A stretch of 64,000 bases of DNA from Prochilodus magdalenae (taxonomy: Eukaryota > Chordata > Actinopteri > Characiformes > Prochilodontidae), in NCBI GenBank assembly GCA_024036415.1, contig JAMWET010005007.1, forward strand, positions 1 to 64,000, read 5' to 3'. The position numbers and the translations under genes are program-made. The notes beneath the pieces are model-generated. The model ran no database searches. It had not been told where the DNA came from and saw nothing but the letters and a program-made list of their open reading frames with translations. Below, piece after piece: positions 21,701-33,719 of the stretch (position 1 is the first letter of the stretch; the number at the start of each line of letters is the position of its first letter).

Positions 21701-24700
21701 AGTTTGAGATAGTTGTGGATTAGAGCCACAAGACTACTGACTCCAGATTTAAGTTCACATGCCAACAGAGATGTGGATTACTTTGTTTTGTGCACACTGA
21801 ATGTGATTAGCAATCCTCTTGCTTTAAGAGATTGGCTAAAGAATTCCCCAAGCATAGCCCAGGCTTCTCTCAAATCTTAAACTATTTAAGGTTGGAATGT
21901 GTTGATCAGTTACATAAGACTTTCTTGACTCATCACTGCGATTGATTTAGCCATTAAATGTGATCTTTGTGGGACATGCGGTCATGCTGGAGAATGAGAT
22001 AGCAGGTACTGCTGATTACATCAAGTCAAATGACGTGCTATCGCGTCTGGTGCGGGCCATTGTCACACAAACTCACTCGGCGCTTTCACAGAGCTACTGT
22101 ACACTGTGCTATTGTTCAGAGGGGGTGCTTGTGGTGATGTTGTTCTTGCTGTGGAGCCACCGCCGTGTTGTCGGCTGGTTTGTATGACTGAGACAGAAGG
22201 TCCCTAGTCTGGCATGCTGACAGCCTGTGTAGGCCTTTTGGAGCTGAACCAGGACATGTTCAGAGAACGTTCTGACCTCCTAAGGCTGAAACCCCAGAAT
22301 TTCTGGCTGAGGAAGTCCGCAAGCATCAGTGTCATGCCATGTATTCACAAAGATGATGGACTCCTTAAGGAAAGTCTGCCAAACCCATCTTAACCACATG
22401 TACACGTAGCACTGAGTTTTCAGACACAGATTAAGCTTGACTAAAGACTAAGACTTTTTAGAAGATTTTCAGTATTGATTTCCTACCGAGCATAATTTAG
22501 AGATTAATCTGTGTCCAGAGAAGTGTGCCATGGCGTCCAGACATGGTCCAAGCTGGTAGTGTTCCTCCAGGCTGTGCGCTCTTCAGCAGGACCAAGCCAG
22601 ATGCGATTTCTGGCAAGACCCTGCAATGGAGCAAATGGCTTTGGCCTTAGCTATAGCTGAAGTAATTACAATAACAATGCGGTTGTAATAAGATCATCTG
22701 GTGTTGTTGGTATGGAATATATTATTTTACTAAAGTTATTATATTTTACTGTTAGGTGTAACATGTACAGGAGTACTGGACAGGATAGAAGATTAAAAGG
22801 TCAAGGTGAATAGAAATCCTGAATCCTGTAGCCTAAACAAAAGTTAGAAAAAATGAGATTATTTGTTTTCACGGGACAATGAAGTTCTTTTGAAGTTTTA
22901 CAAACATAATTCTTTTTGTAGAAGCATATGCATGCAGCAATTTCTTGCACAGCAGTTTGTCTTCTCTTTTTAGCCATACCATTGTCTTGGAAGCACTTGA
23001 ATTGCACTGAGTGCCAGTTTTTCTCTGCAGAGGACTCATCTACGGGACTAAAGGTTGGCTCCTACATTCTGATTGGTGTTGGCTCCTTCTCCATGCTCAT
23101 GGGCTTCCTAGGCTGTCTGGGAGCCATCTACGAGATTCGCTGCCTACTTGGACTGGTAAGACACACCAATGACTGAAAATACCCATTCATTAATGGTGCT
23201 GTTCAGCAAAAAATCACACGTACTCTATTTTCCACTTACAGCAGATGTAGTCTGTTACCCAAGACATATTTAGTGCCCCAAATTCTGCTTGTTTTAACAC
23301 CAGGAGCTAGGAGACTAAAATTGTTAAGACTATCTGTCAGTAGTCACCCAAACCTTAGACATAAATACATCCCAAAACTTAAACCTGAAGCTCCTCCAAC
23401 TGCATTCACGTCGATGATATGGTTTAGCACATGGCATGACTTACTGTTAACTGTAAAAATGAACAAAACTTCACAGTGTAGAAGAAGACTGCATGCAACC
23501 ACTTTTATAAAACATGTTCAGCTGTCAAAGTGGATGTACATATAGTCATTCAGAGTGGAAATTAGGAGAAATAGTTGGCTGGAAAGAGATTATCAGCTCT
23601 GATTTCTTTAGCGGGCGTCACAATGTCTCATTCAAATATTTTTTGTATACACATACTTTTATATATTTGACATGTACGTATTATATGTATCGATTATAGA
23701 TGAAATGTTAATAATAGCAAAATGGTAACATTAGCTTTCTTTGGGTTTTGCCCTACAACATCCTGCATGTATCTCTCTAATGTGAACAGATTTCTAAAAA
23801 TAAACATTTTAGAACAAGCTCTTTTCTCATATTCGGATGGTTTCTGAACGGTTTCAGGCACCAGGCTATGTGTTTGTAACCTTTTTATGTAGTAGTTTTT
23901 TGGGGGGTAGGTTTTAAAGGCATTAAACACTTTGGACATCTGGTTCCTATCATCACTACTGTGGACAATTTTGACTGATACTGTTTCTGAGAAATGGTGC
24001 ATTTTACAAACTTCCATTCTTGTCAGATGGTGTGCTAAATGGACCACTAGTCATTTGCATATACATGATCTGGATAGCAAGAGGATAGTGGGCAACTGGT
24101 GGTTCACTGGTGGCAAAACCGTTGGCCCACTGACTGTTTTTGCTTAGTGTTTTCATGTTGGTTCACTGGTGGTAAAGCAGAGTATTAGACAAAATGCCAC
24201 TTCACTCATTCATCGAGCTAGTTAGATCATGTATGCAAGGCAGTACTATAGGTCGTCCAAGCGTAGACCAGCAGTGGAAAACAGTGAGCGGAGTGCAACT
24301 CTTATGAGGCCAGCTGACTGATTCTTGCTTGCTATCTGGGATTCTATATGGATTTACTTAAAAACAAGACTTTCTGTTTCAGAATCTTTGTGTGCAGATA
24401 TTTGTGGGCTAGAAATCTTACTGCATAGCGGAGCCAGGATGCTAACAATTTGTTTGTGTTCTACAGTACTTCACTTGCCTGCTTCTCATCCTCATCGCTC
24501 AGGTGGCTGCAGCTGTTCTCATCTATTTCCAGCGGGACTTGGTGAGTTATGTCATCTTGTAGCTGTTTTTTTCATGACTGGCCTCAGAAGACATCAGAAT
24601 ATTTCTCAGAAAGATACGTTCGTACTGGCCACATCTGCTTCTGTTGGAGAAGTCACAGTAGTGGATTTTCCAGCGTTTGTAGAGTTCTTTGCTAGGGTTT

Positions 24701-27700
24701 GTTTCTAGAACAAAGCAAATCGACCTTGAGAACCACCATCTTTATCAGAACCTAAAGGCACAGCGCCCCCTTTTGCACATGCAGGTTGGTACACTGGGGT
24801 CTTTAAGAGAAGACTGGATATTGGTCGTTGTGTTTTTGCAAGTGGCCTTGATCACATTGAGAGCTGTATGATTTATGATCAAACACACAAACATGAAACT
24901 GGGTTAGTGGAACTCAGCCAACTTCTTATCTCCCTAAAAAGATGAAGGGAAGCATCTGATCAGGATATGCAGTAAAGCAGGAATTCAGCTTGGAGACTAT
25001 TCGTTTAGCTGTTAAGGAAAGATTTGGATTAAATGACAAGCTCCTTCCCAGCCAACAGAAGACTAGACATATATAACTACAGAGCAGGAGAGCCGGTTTT
25101 CCAATATAAATGCTTGTTTTCTCTCATGTTCACGTCTCAGGCAGGCTTGTGTTGGACAGAGTGTCTCTGTGGCAGAAGGGAGGATCGAGTTCATATTATG
25201 ATGACAGTTGTTAATGACTCTTCCAGTTCCTTAGTCAGCAAGGTGAATCTCTGGTCATGTGAAGTTAGGAAAACACAACAGTCAATCAGTTCTTCTTTAA
25301 ATTCTATTGCGTTTGTGGACAGTCTGCTTGGTGGGAAACTTGTGTAGGCATAGTTTTCTGCTTGGGACCAGAAGTACTTTGGTACAATACACTTCTGAAT
25401 GGTGCCATATCAAGTCGACATGGGTGTTCTCGTGCCGTAACATCTGCAAAATCAGCTTCAGTTTTCTCTTTTTTCAGCTGAGGACTGAGACATCCAACAT
25501 CGTGATCAAAATCCTAGAGAACTACCACGGACAGAATAAGACTACAGAGCAAGCCTGGGACTACATCCAGAGGAATGTGAGTGGAGAATGGATGTGCAAA
25601 TTGCAAATTGCCCTGAAATAGTCCTTAGTTCAGTGTGGGCGTCAGAAAAGCACCAGATGTCAGTTACCGTGCATCACCATGAGAACTACACTGTTATTAT
25701 GTTAGGCCATGCCTCTGGAATGTTGTAGTACTTGTTGGTGATAATGCTGAGGGATTATAACACTAACAGTCAGAGATAGTGAAACAGAGTCCTGGCTTGT
25801 TTGTTATTGGAGTGTAAAACAGAAAGAAGACAGAATTGTAAGCTCTGTTGTGAGTGCCTTTGATAGACAATCTTGTCGCTATATGTTAATAAATAATTAA
25901 ATAAATAGGTGGTTATTTAACACTGGGTGATAGTTATTACAGGTTAATATATGACCTTGTTGTAATCTATAGGTTATATTGTTCTACCGCATGAAACATG
26001 TTGAAATGGCACAGATTAAAAAAACAAATGCTGCATAACTAGCATAACTCTGTATTATGTAAACAGTAAACAGTCCTTTCGAGTTAATTGTTAATTGTAG
26101 ACATCAAATTTCTTTACAGTGGTGTTGATAGGAACCAGGGGTCACAATATATAAAAAAAACATAGCCATTTTATTTGCAATCCAAATGCCCAGTGAACCT
26201 GCACATGTCTAATTTGAGTTTTTATATGTAATGATCCAGCTAAATAGTATAAAAATATAGTCTTCCTTTGAAGACTGTAGAACATCACCCAACTATCATA
26301 AATCAGTGTCAGGCAGAGTATCCGTAACCAGTTCATGTAATATGTTTCTATGACTTATTTACAGGCATTAAACACTGTTGTCTGGTTTCGGTCACTGTCA
26401 TGGCAAATATTTCTGACTCATTTCTGCTTCTACAGGTTCTCTACATGGAACATTTCGATCTGAATGGCTTTGTTTACTTCTTAACCATTTAATTGTGTAG
26501 ATTTATTTATTGTGTAATTGTTAAACCTCTAAGAGCTGTAGATTTGACTACCTGTGCACATTCTTTTTGGTTAGAAGCACACACAAGAGTGAAACTGGAC
26601 TGGCTTTAAAGGCCTGTGGAGCTATGTAAGCCTTTATGCTGGACGTATGTGTTTTGTGTCACAGATGCACTGCTGTGGATGGAACGGCCGCACAGATTGG
26701 ATGAATAACCCTGTCATCATGAACAGCTCTCAAATGCTGTTCCCTTGCTCCTGTCGCAACACCTCTATCCCTGATGACAACGGCACAGACAGTGGCTTCT
26801 GCGAGGCCCTGTCTCCTGACTGGCCCATTTATAATACGGTACGAGCAGTATAAATATTTGACCTCACAATGATTTCCCTTCTTTAAAAGTGAAATATTAA
26901 GTGGGTCACGGGGCACACACTACCTCTATGGCAGGCTTGAAAAGGTTTGGAAAGCCATTGGTTTGTGTAAGAAATGAATGTTCTCTTGTACTTGGGTTTT
27001 AAATATTATTTGAGATGGCATAATCGCTTTTTCAGGTATGAGGGGCAGAGAGGATGCTTTCAGTTTTATCATCATAATGATTTTTAACATCTAAGACTCA
27101 TTCAGAGAGGGTATCTGGTTTAAATCCACATACCTATGCATGCATGGAAAGCAACTTTTGTCTTCCTTGAAAGCCAATACACCTTTTTCTGCTGAAATCG
27201 ACCCCAATATTAGAACTGATTCTACTATTGCAAAATAGATGCAGTTGAATCTGTATCTTCAGGTTGACTTTTTTCATACCCCTACCTGTAAGGTAGATAT
27301 TAGATCAAGAACTGATTTTGTAGACAGACAATAATGTGATATAACATACTAAGGTTTTAAATGAAATACTTCAGAATCATGATTAGCTGGATTGGTGTGG
27401 AAGAGAACCATTTATTTGCTGTTTGTGTTTCAAATCCCAGCCTGATCCATTTTTAGGCTCATTACCTGACCACAATCTTTGAAGCTATCTGACCACAGTT
27501 ACTGTCCAGAGTCAACAGTCACTTTTCTGTTTTAACAAACCCACATGCCAAGCTTTAACTCGGCGCTACTGAGTTTTTGTGAGAGATGGATGATCACAGC
27601 AGTAGTGGCGCATTTGTGTGGCATGATAAACAGCGTTGGTGCTGTTTTATTATTGTTCTTCTCACCATGTGTGCAGACTGAAATGAAAATGCATTCGTTC

Positions 27701-29078
27701 CATAAGTAGGAGGTCTCACTGCATGCTGCTTTTAGTTTACTCTCATTGATCTCATATGACATACAGCTCTGGAAATAAATAAGAGAACTCTCCAGTTTTT
27801 TCTTAAATCAGCATCTCCACATGCACAGCAGGATTTTAGTTAGCAACAGAAGGTTCAGTTCTAGCTGTATTGGCAGATACAGTGAGTATCTGGTTCATAA
27901 GAACAAAGTCAAGCAGCAAACACACAGCTACAGACTGGCAGAGGGCGACTTCACATCGAATGTTGTAAGATGACCTCAAGTGATCTACAGAAAGACTTGC
28001 GAGAGTGAAATGCACAGCGAGCAAGGTTTTAAAAAACAGGCTTCTGGAGGCGTCAGTCATTTTTTAAATAACAGATCTAAAATACCATATTTAATCAGGA
28101 ATTTGGGAGACATGTTTCCAGTAGTGTATAGAATAGAACAAAACTGCTCATTTTGGTCAAACACATTTATTTATGTATTTTTTTTAACTTAATTTTACTG
28201 AAACCATTAGTAATTTAGGGGTTAGGGGTTATATAACATGCTTCTAGTCTGTATTGGGCCAGGTTTCTCGTTCAAAGCTAGTCTGTGGAAATGGTCCAAG
28301 CAGGGACAGGGGTCTGTAATGGAAGTGCCACCTGTATTTGAATGATGGACAAGGAAACTGTGGGAGCTGCTTGTGCTTGTTAGTGGATCAAACACTTCTC
28401 TCTACTGGTGCTCTGTCTGGGCTGTCTGCAACCTATTTGCTATTTGTGCATGCCCTCACGTATTCAAACTACACCGGCAATCGTTCACATATCTGCCTGA
28501 GTCAACTGCAATCCTGTATTTTTGTCTGGGTGCGCTATTTTTCTTTTGTCTAAAAGTTTATATCAAGGTGTTTGTAGATACATGAAATCACTTGAATGTA
28601 TTTGAGATAGGAAAGAAATTTGCTGGATTGACTAAAATAGGTGGCATACCCTGTCTGCGAGCGCAATATTCAGTGGAAGTGTGTCTTACCTCTGTTATCC
28701 CTTTAGGGCTGCATGTCCAGTGTGGAGAGCTGGCTCTTCACAAACTACGGCGTTATTCTAGGAATCTGCCTCGGGGTGGCTGTTATTGAGGTATGTCATA
28801 TCGGCTCTTTTCCTGCCCATGTTCTTTCACCCCGTGTACATCGACATATATACCTCTATAATTTTACTGTCACTTCACGCTGTGTCAGATGTAATGCAGC
28901 AGTCTTCTTTTTTGGAGTGGAAAATTGTTCCATCCATTTGCCAAATTTCCAGCCTCAGCTCAGCACACTGACTAATGACTAACTAATGTTCCTCCCACAG
29001 CTTCTTGGCATGATCCTGTCCATGGGCCTTTGTAAGAGCGTACACCAAGAAGACTACACCAAAGTGCCAAAGTATTGA
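14251..29078 (+). CDS. cd82: CD82 (KAI1) tetraspanin, eight coding exons
   Basis: The coding exons are 14251-14313, 18575-18647, 23031-23155, 24467-24541, 25478-25576, 26665-26838, 28707-28790 and 29001-29078. All borders are GT-AG and the intron phases are 0, 1, 0, 0, 0, 0, 0. They encode 256 residues (human CD82 has 267). Membrane segments lie at about 11-36, 54-78, 86-108 and 217-241. The large loop carries C148-C149-G150 plus C173, C175, C191 and C205, the six-cysteine tetraspanin pattern. N-glycosylation sites are N132, N165, N177 and N184. N17, Q99 and E231 match polar membrane residues known to matter in human CD82. Likely palmitoylated cysteines are C5, C74, C83 and C242. The C-terminus has a Y-T-K-V sorting motif and ends VPKY, as in human CD82. 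The family organises integrins and receptors in plasma-membrane microdomains and endosomes, and human CD82 suppresses metastasis. Many teleosts keep two copies; I cannot tell a from b. Confidence 0.95.
15737..15775. repeat. (TAA)n microsatellite
   Basis: About thirteen uninterrupted units within intron 2. Confidence 0.95.
18482..18572 (+). promoter_or_regulatory. cd82: extended CT-rich tract before the exon 3 acceptor
   Basis: Roughly 90 bases of nearly pure C and T (repeated TCTCTC blocks) run into GCAG at 18571-18574. This is an unusually long polypyrimidine tract and a likely landing site for U2AF or PTB-type proteins. Confidence 0.7.
18575..18647 (+). CDS. cd82: CD82 exon 3
   Basis: It codes residues 22-45 plus the first base of codon 46: the rest of membrane segment 1 (GALIMGFGLWIL) and the start of the small loop. 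The donor is GTAAGT and the exon ends in phase 1. Confidence 0.93.
18648..23030 (+). other. cd82: CD82 intron 3
   Basis: This 4.38-kb intron holds a dispersed repeat (about 19080-19480), a GC- and CpG-rich island (20160-20400) behind a strong acceptor-like tract, and a 112-codon minus-strand open frame (20699-21037) that I do not recognise and think is not coding. It ends GTTTTTCTCTGCAG. Confidence 0.85.
19080..19480 (+). repeat. dispersed repeat, related to 52930-53120
   Basis: It shares with 52930-53120 the ordered blocks GTCAGTCCATTGTTC, a CAGCAGTGAGCAGCTTCTT-type block, TAGTGTTGAGTTG-type and CAGTGGAAGGATGGA-type sequences. A GGTGGTGGTGG run lies at about 19279-19298. No coding potential is evident and the family name is unknown to me. 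Confidence 0.55.
23031..23155 (+). CDS. cd82: CD82 exon 4
   Basis: It completes codon Q46 and codes residues 47-87: the small loop, membrane segment 2 (SYILIGVGSFSMLMGFLGC) and the inner loop with E80, R82 and C83. C74 and C83 match palmitoylated positions of human CD82. The donor is GTAAGA, phase 0. Confidence 0.95.
23156..24466 (+). other. cd82: CD82 intron 4
   Basis: A 1.3-kb AT-rich intron ending GTGTTCTACAG. Near 24090-24180 the phrase GGTTCACTGGTGG occurs twice. I see no other structure in it. Confidence 0.85.
24467..24541 (+). CDS. cd82: CD82 exon 5
   Basis: It codes residues 88-112, membrane segment 3 with Q99 and the first residues of the large loop. The exon is 75 bases, phase 0 at both ends, with a GTGAGT donor. 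Confidence 0.95.
24542..25477 (+). other. cd82: CD82 intron 5
   Basis: A 936-base intron with a strong TTTTCTCTTTTTTCAG acceptor. I see no repeat or RNA gene in it. Confidence 0.85.
25478..25576 (+). CDS. cd82: CD82 exon 6
   Basis: It codes residues 113-145, the first helix region of the large extracellular loop, with the glycosylation site N132-K-T and the family-typical AWDYIQ. Phase 0, donor GTGAGT. Confidence 0.95.
25577..26664 (+). other. cd82: CD82 intron 6
   Basis: A 1.09-kb AT-rich intron ending TTTGTGTCACAG. Nothing else is recognisable. Confidence 0.85.
26665..26838 (+). CDS. cd82: CD82 exon 7, large-loop core
   Basis: It codes residues 146-203 with the tetraspanin CCG motif (C148-C149-G150), the PCSC pair (C173, C175) and C191. 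Three glycosylation sites lie here: N165-S-S, N177-T-S and N184-G-T. The DWP block matches human CD82. The donor is GTACGA, weaker than the others. Confidence 0.96.
26839..28706 (+). other. cd82: CD82 intron 7
   Basis: A 1.87-kb AT-rich intron ending GTTATCCCTTTAG. Short open frames near 28340-28580 lie upstream of the acceptor and do not look coding. Confidence 0.85.
28707..28790 (+). CDS. cd82: CD82 exon 8
   Basis: It codes residues 204-231: G-C205 (sixth loop cysteine), then membrane segment 4 up to E231, the conserved charged membrane residue. Phase 0, donor GTATGT. Confidence 0.95.
28791..29000 (+). other. cd82: CD82 intron 8
   Basis: A compact 210-base intron ending GTTCCTCCCACAG. It stays open for much of one frame, which produces a misleading extended reading frame across the donor. 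Confidence 0.9.
29001..29078 (+). CDS. cd82: CD82 last coding exon
   Basis: It codes residues 232-256, the end of membrane segment 4 and the cytoplasmic tail, with C242 and D-Y-T-K-V-P-K-Y before TGA. Human CD82 has two cysteines at the tail junction; only one is present here. Confidence 0.95.
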   Translation, partial: LLGMILSMGLCKSVHQEDYTKVPKY

Positions 29079-29701
29079 GGAAGATAAAAACACATATGCA
29101 CCTCCACATGCTCACAAACTCTCACACATAAAATATATTGATTCTCTTTATAGTTTACTTGCTCAGAAGAATTCCCACATTAAATGCACCCAGAAACAAA
29201 AGGAAGCTTTATTCTGGATTAGAAATCTCATGGAAAGCTATCACTTGGATAGCGAAAAATCTATTTTTTTAATCCTACAAAAATCTGAAAAGTAATTTAA
29301 ACCCACAAATATGTCTGCAGACTTCTTGAATATGCCCTTTTAGGATTCAGCAGTTAGGTAGAATGTAACGCTTTTCTGTTTAGAGGATTAGGAATTGTCT
29401 AGAGGTAGGCCTGCGTGTTCAGTGCCATTTTGAGGTACTGTCAGAAATATTGTGACACGGAGCCATGATGGTGGTACATGGGACCAGCGCACATGAAGGA
29501 ATGAAAGGCTTATGACTGGTTCTACAGCTGCTCCTTAATCTCTTTATACCACACTGCTGGTCTTCATGCTGAGGCGGTTCAGTGTGCTTTTGGTATTCAT
29601 GATTTACGGCAGTCAGACCTAAAGCTAACATTTACTGCATGACTGTTCTTTTTTATCTGTACATCAGTGTTGATTTTGGTTGTGTGATTTTCTTGTTTGT
29701 T

Positions 29702-29709
29702 TGTATATA
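29702..29709 (+). promoter_or_regulatory. cd82: Pumilio-type element in the 3' UTR
   Basis: TGTATATA matches the TGTANATA consensus bound by PUM proteins. A single site in AT-rich sequence can occur by chance. Confidence 0.35.
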
Positions 29710-30400
29710 CTTTTAGCTTTCATTAGCATGTCAGTTTTAAGGTTATAAGAGACTTTTCCACTCTTTTGATGTTATGTTTCCTTTACAGGTATAGTTGTTT
29801 TTAATTACAGAGGGCATATTTTGGACATATTTTGAAGTTTGTATTTTTAAAGAAGAATATAACCTGAAACATTGTTAAGCCAAATTCTGCCTTATGGCCC
29901 CCCAAAGCTGACTGCAGGCCTGATTTTCTTGCTTCACCTCTAATGCGACTGCTTCTGGCAACATTGCTTTTTGCTGAACTGCTTGCTTGTGATTCCTTTT
30001 GTTGTGTTATATGAAAGTAGAACCTTGAGTTGATCTCTTTATTTTGTAACTTGACTGTGATCCCTCTAGATGCACTCTGTTTACCATTCCTGTAAGGAAA
30101 AAATAGGCATCCTTTAAAAAAATCTCCTTTTTGAGTCTTATACTGTTTCAGTTCTTCTAATTCTTCTCCATCAGAGATTTTTAATCTTTGTATATTTAAA
30201 GAAAGAAAATGGACCTGAGACCGTGTTTGTAAGGGAAAATAGCAGGAGTTGTCCTGAAAAGTGAATCATTTTGATCATGAAAATAATTCTTCCTTTTTCT
30301 GGTACAGGGAAAATGTCTATGTTTAAACCTTTTTATATACTTGGAATACATTCTTACAGACCAAGTAATTGCAGTGTACCTGTTAAGTTCTGTCTGTTAC

Positions 30401-30406
30401 AATAAA
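30401..30406 (+). terminator. cd82: CD82 poly(A) signal
   Basis: AATAAA is followed after about 20 bases by a T/GT-rich stretch (TCTGTTGTGTGTAT at about 30421-30434), the expected downstream element. Cleavage is likely near 30418-30425. Confidence 0.85.
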
Positions 30407-32435
30407 GTGAACTCACCCATTCTGTTGTGTGTATCTTTCATTTAAATTGATGTACTGTTCAAAAGACCACCTTGAGACCACTATTTGGTTCTTTATTTAC
30501 TCACTGATAATTGCACAGTATTCATTTTTAATCGAGTACACTTTTAGTCAAATCCAGAGAATATCTCCTCAAGTCCTGTAGTTGTCCGTTCTGTGTGTGC
30601 ACTGGAAAAGCTGCCCTGGCCGTTTGCAGCTTTGTCTCTATAAATGGGGAATAAAGGAAATGGCTCAGGTAGAGCCACACTATTAAAACTGATTAGCCAC
30701 ATGGGGCATTAGGGCCCACGTACAGGACAGTGGGATAGGGGATGTGCTACATGCTGAACTCCACATGCAGTGCAAAGAATGACGAAGAAACTATAGGAGA
30801 GAAAATCTGAAGAACAAAGATTGAGAAAAGAGGTTCTTGGATCTATTGGACCTTAACAGAACAAGTAGGTCAGTATGTTTGTGATGGCAACATGATTTTT
30901 GTCCATATAATAGATGCCAATTTTAAAGCCTCAAAGAAAAAATATGTTAGCTCAGTGTCTTTAATCTTAGCAATGCTTGTCTGTGAGTTTATGGGCTAGA
31001 GCTTTTGGAGGGGAACTAAAGAAAGGGTTTTTTTGTTTGTTTTGTATTTGTTTTGCTGTGATATTAGGAACAGAATTGTTTACTGGACCTTGGTACGCGT
31101 ACAGGTCACTCATTCGTCAGTGTGATAAATATACTGAAACATCCACAAATCTATCAGCATTTAATTTGGTCACTTGCTTTTTTTGTTCATCACTTCCATC
31201 ATTCCGATCTTTAAACCAAATTACAGCTGCAGTTACAGCTGTGCCTGTCCAACAAAAAATAAAGGTGCTCCCAAAGGTAGCCCTGACATCAGGTTCCCCT
31301 GCAAAGAGACAGAAGCAACTACTCAAATGCACCTTATCTGCCTTCCAGTGTCTTGTACATGTGCATCTAAAATGGATAAAGGATAATATTTTAGATGATA
31401 TAAATTACACACAGGAGAAATAATTTTGACAGTTTGTCCAAAAGAAGGCCTGGATAGGCCAAACCAATATTTCATTTCTTTTCTATGTGTGTCAGAACAA
31501 GCTTTTTATAATTTCCTTGAACACAGAGTGCCTGGGATTATTTTTCCTCTTTAAGTTTTTTTGTGATTCACATCGATATCTTTACTCTAACAGCGCCTTG
31601 CGTAAATTACTTTCATTGACAGTGAAAAAGCTGTTTCTTCAACTTACTGTTGAGAAAATGGGGCTTTTGCCAGACCTGGTAGACCACCAAAACTCTCAAT
31701 AAAAAGCATCCATTTTTGATAGAGAGGGGAAAATGAAGCTCCACATCTGCTTCAGATCTGAAAAGATCCACAGGTGTTTCTGTCCATCCTTTCACTGTGG
31801 GAACTCACTGCTATTGGTCTAAAATGATGTGCAGCTGTAAAGAAGCCCTCACTGAGAAAAGGAAATAGATAAATAAGGACATTTGCACTGGAACAATGTG
31901 CCAAGGTATTTCATGTACATAAGTATGGAAAGTATAAGTAGCATGAATTATTATGGTCTGTTGTTCTATTATCATTTCTGAAAAAAGACTCTTAATCAAC
32001 TCATTGTAGCTGTAAAGACTCTAGTGTCACCCTCAGTCCACCAAATTTAATAGAATGTCATTAAGTAGTCTGACACTGATCTCTATTAAAATGATCATAA
32101 GCACAAAATTCTGACGGAGAACAATTCCCATTATCATGCTCTGTCTAACAGAAGCTCGAAACAAAGTAGGCACTGGACCCTGATTGGTTGGCTCTCTTCG
32201 TGCTTTTTTCGTTTGGACATTTTGATTTTAATGCACACATGAGCCAAACGGAAGGAGAGATTTGGCCATAATGCAGAAGAGTGTAAAAAGTCACCCTGAA
32301 CGAAAGCACTTCAGTAAAGATACACGAAAAAGTACAAAATCCCGTTACATTAACCGAGTTACTGTCCACCACTGGGAGTAAGGTTTTATGGACATATCAG
32401 TCTAAATTTGTCATTTGGGTTATGTGGATGGTGCG

Positions 32436-32620
32436 AAACAGAAAATGCAACCAATATTTAAGACTGAACTTTGAATGTGTGTTTAAATATCCCTGCAGAT
32501 TTCTGAAAGCAAGTCTTCTTAAAAGAATAGAAGATATAATGTAGGCAAAGCATGAAGACACTAGAAATAATAATATCTAGTTGTCTGGGCTTCTGTGTGA
32601 TTTCCTGTTAAATGTGTTCT
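32436..32620 (+). repeat. short dispersed repeat, related to 6548-6760
   Basis: It contains AAACAGAAAATGCAACCAA, CAAGTCTTCTTAAAA and TATAATGTAGGCAAAGCA in the same order as the copy at 6548-6760. Confidence 0.55.
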
Positions 32621-33299
32621 CTGTTTTTCTCCTGACACTGAAAATGAATAATCTTCTAAATGGAGCCTGGAAATGAGCTAAATGAACTCAGTACGGTACT
32701 GCATGTGTTTCCTGCTGATGTGCACTAGATGGCAGTACTGGATTTTGAGGAAAATGTAAGCAAAGGTGTTTTGTCGCTGAAAAGGCCTGAAGTAACTGAG
32801 GTGGGGGGAAGGATTGGAAATGCACAAGTAAACAGCCTTTTCTCACCGGATGAATTGAATTTGCTGAAACAATATCATTGACAACCTGCTTCTAAATGTA
32901 CTGGACCTTTTGGTATTAAAGATTTGGAGACTTTTGAATAGTCATATTTGGCCTTTCACTGAGAGTCTGACTGTAATTGTATCATAAATGATATGACACA
33001 TAGACAGGGTCTCTGTTAACCCATATGTCCCAAATGACAATATTCCTCAATAACTGGCGCTATTTTCAGCGCTCCCCAGGGATCCTGGGATCCAGCCTTG
33101 CTCCTCTCTCAGTACAATGGCTGCCCTTTCCTTCTTTATCTGGAAAGCGTTAACTGACAGATCTTGGCCCTCCCACTCCCTCAACAATGGAGGGCCCATT
33201 TCCACCTGCTAGTGCCCTTCATGTCCGGCCTGCATACCCCACTACATCCTGTTTTTCTGTGAAGCATGACTGTTCACACGCACATTTTTGCACATATAC

Positions 33300-33425
33300 A
33301 CTTAAAAGGAACCAAAATGGGTTCTTTGTGTTCCTTCTTAACACCTTTCACTGGGTGGGCCTTTGTTAAAGGGGGCTTTGTAAAAAAAACGGGTCTGTGA
33401 ACAACCTTTCAAAGCGGTTGAGAGA
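33300..33425. repeat. GAACC-type MITE-like segment
   Basis: Blocks such as AAAGGAACCAAAATGGGTTCTTTG and GAACAACCTTTCAAAG follow the alternating GGAACC/GGTTC pattern of short fish inverted-repeat elements. Related but weaker patterns occur near 41380-41490 and 42280-42380. Confidence 0.4.
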
Positions 33426-33719
33426 GGTTATAAATCAGGTGAAGCCTCAAAACTATATAAGGAAAATCCAAAACTATGTACAAGAAGCAGGTAGTTTATC
33501 TTTACATGATATTTTATGTATATTTTAAAATTAAACATACAGTTTAAAAAGGGAAATGTGACTTTAATAAGTTATATATTGACCATTCTACCAAAACAGT
33601 TCACTGTGGTCGCACTATAAACCATGGTTTTCAGACCATAGATATTTACAAAGATTATGTTATGATTGATTTAAACCCAAAGCCTTGTACCCTTAGCACT
33701 AAACTGCAACTTGTGAAAA

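Larger units (their letters stand above)
29079..30425 (+). other. cd82: CD82 3' untranslated region
   Basis: About 1.35 kb of AT-rich sequence runs from the stop codon to a canonical poly(A) signal at 30401. It contains a Pumilio-type TGTATATA at 29702-29709. Open frames within it are not coding. Confidence 0.8.
30430..33719. other. downstream intergenic stretch 1
   Basis: No gene is recognisable. A 148-codon open frame at 30977-31423 (+) begins at a TTG, has no recognisable motif and is of a length expected by chance. The stretch contains the dispersed repeat 32436-32620 and a MITE-like segment near 33300-33425. I see nothing else. Confidence 0.6.

Noticed and set aside
28713..28982. 89-codon frame across the exon 8 donor
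   Set aside because: It is exon 8 in another frame plus intron 8. The tetraspanin reading needs the GTATGT donor at 28791.
30977..31423. 148-codon plus-strand open frame downstream of CD82
   Set aside because: It starts at TTG and has no motif. A few frames of this length are expected by chance in 64 kb of six-frame sequence.
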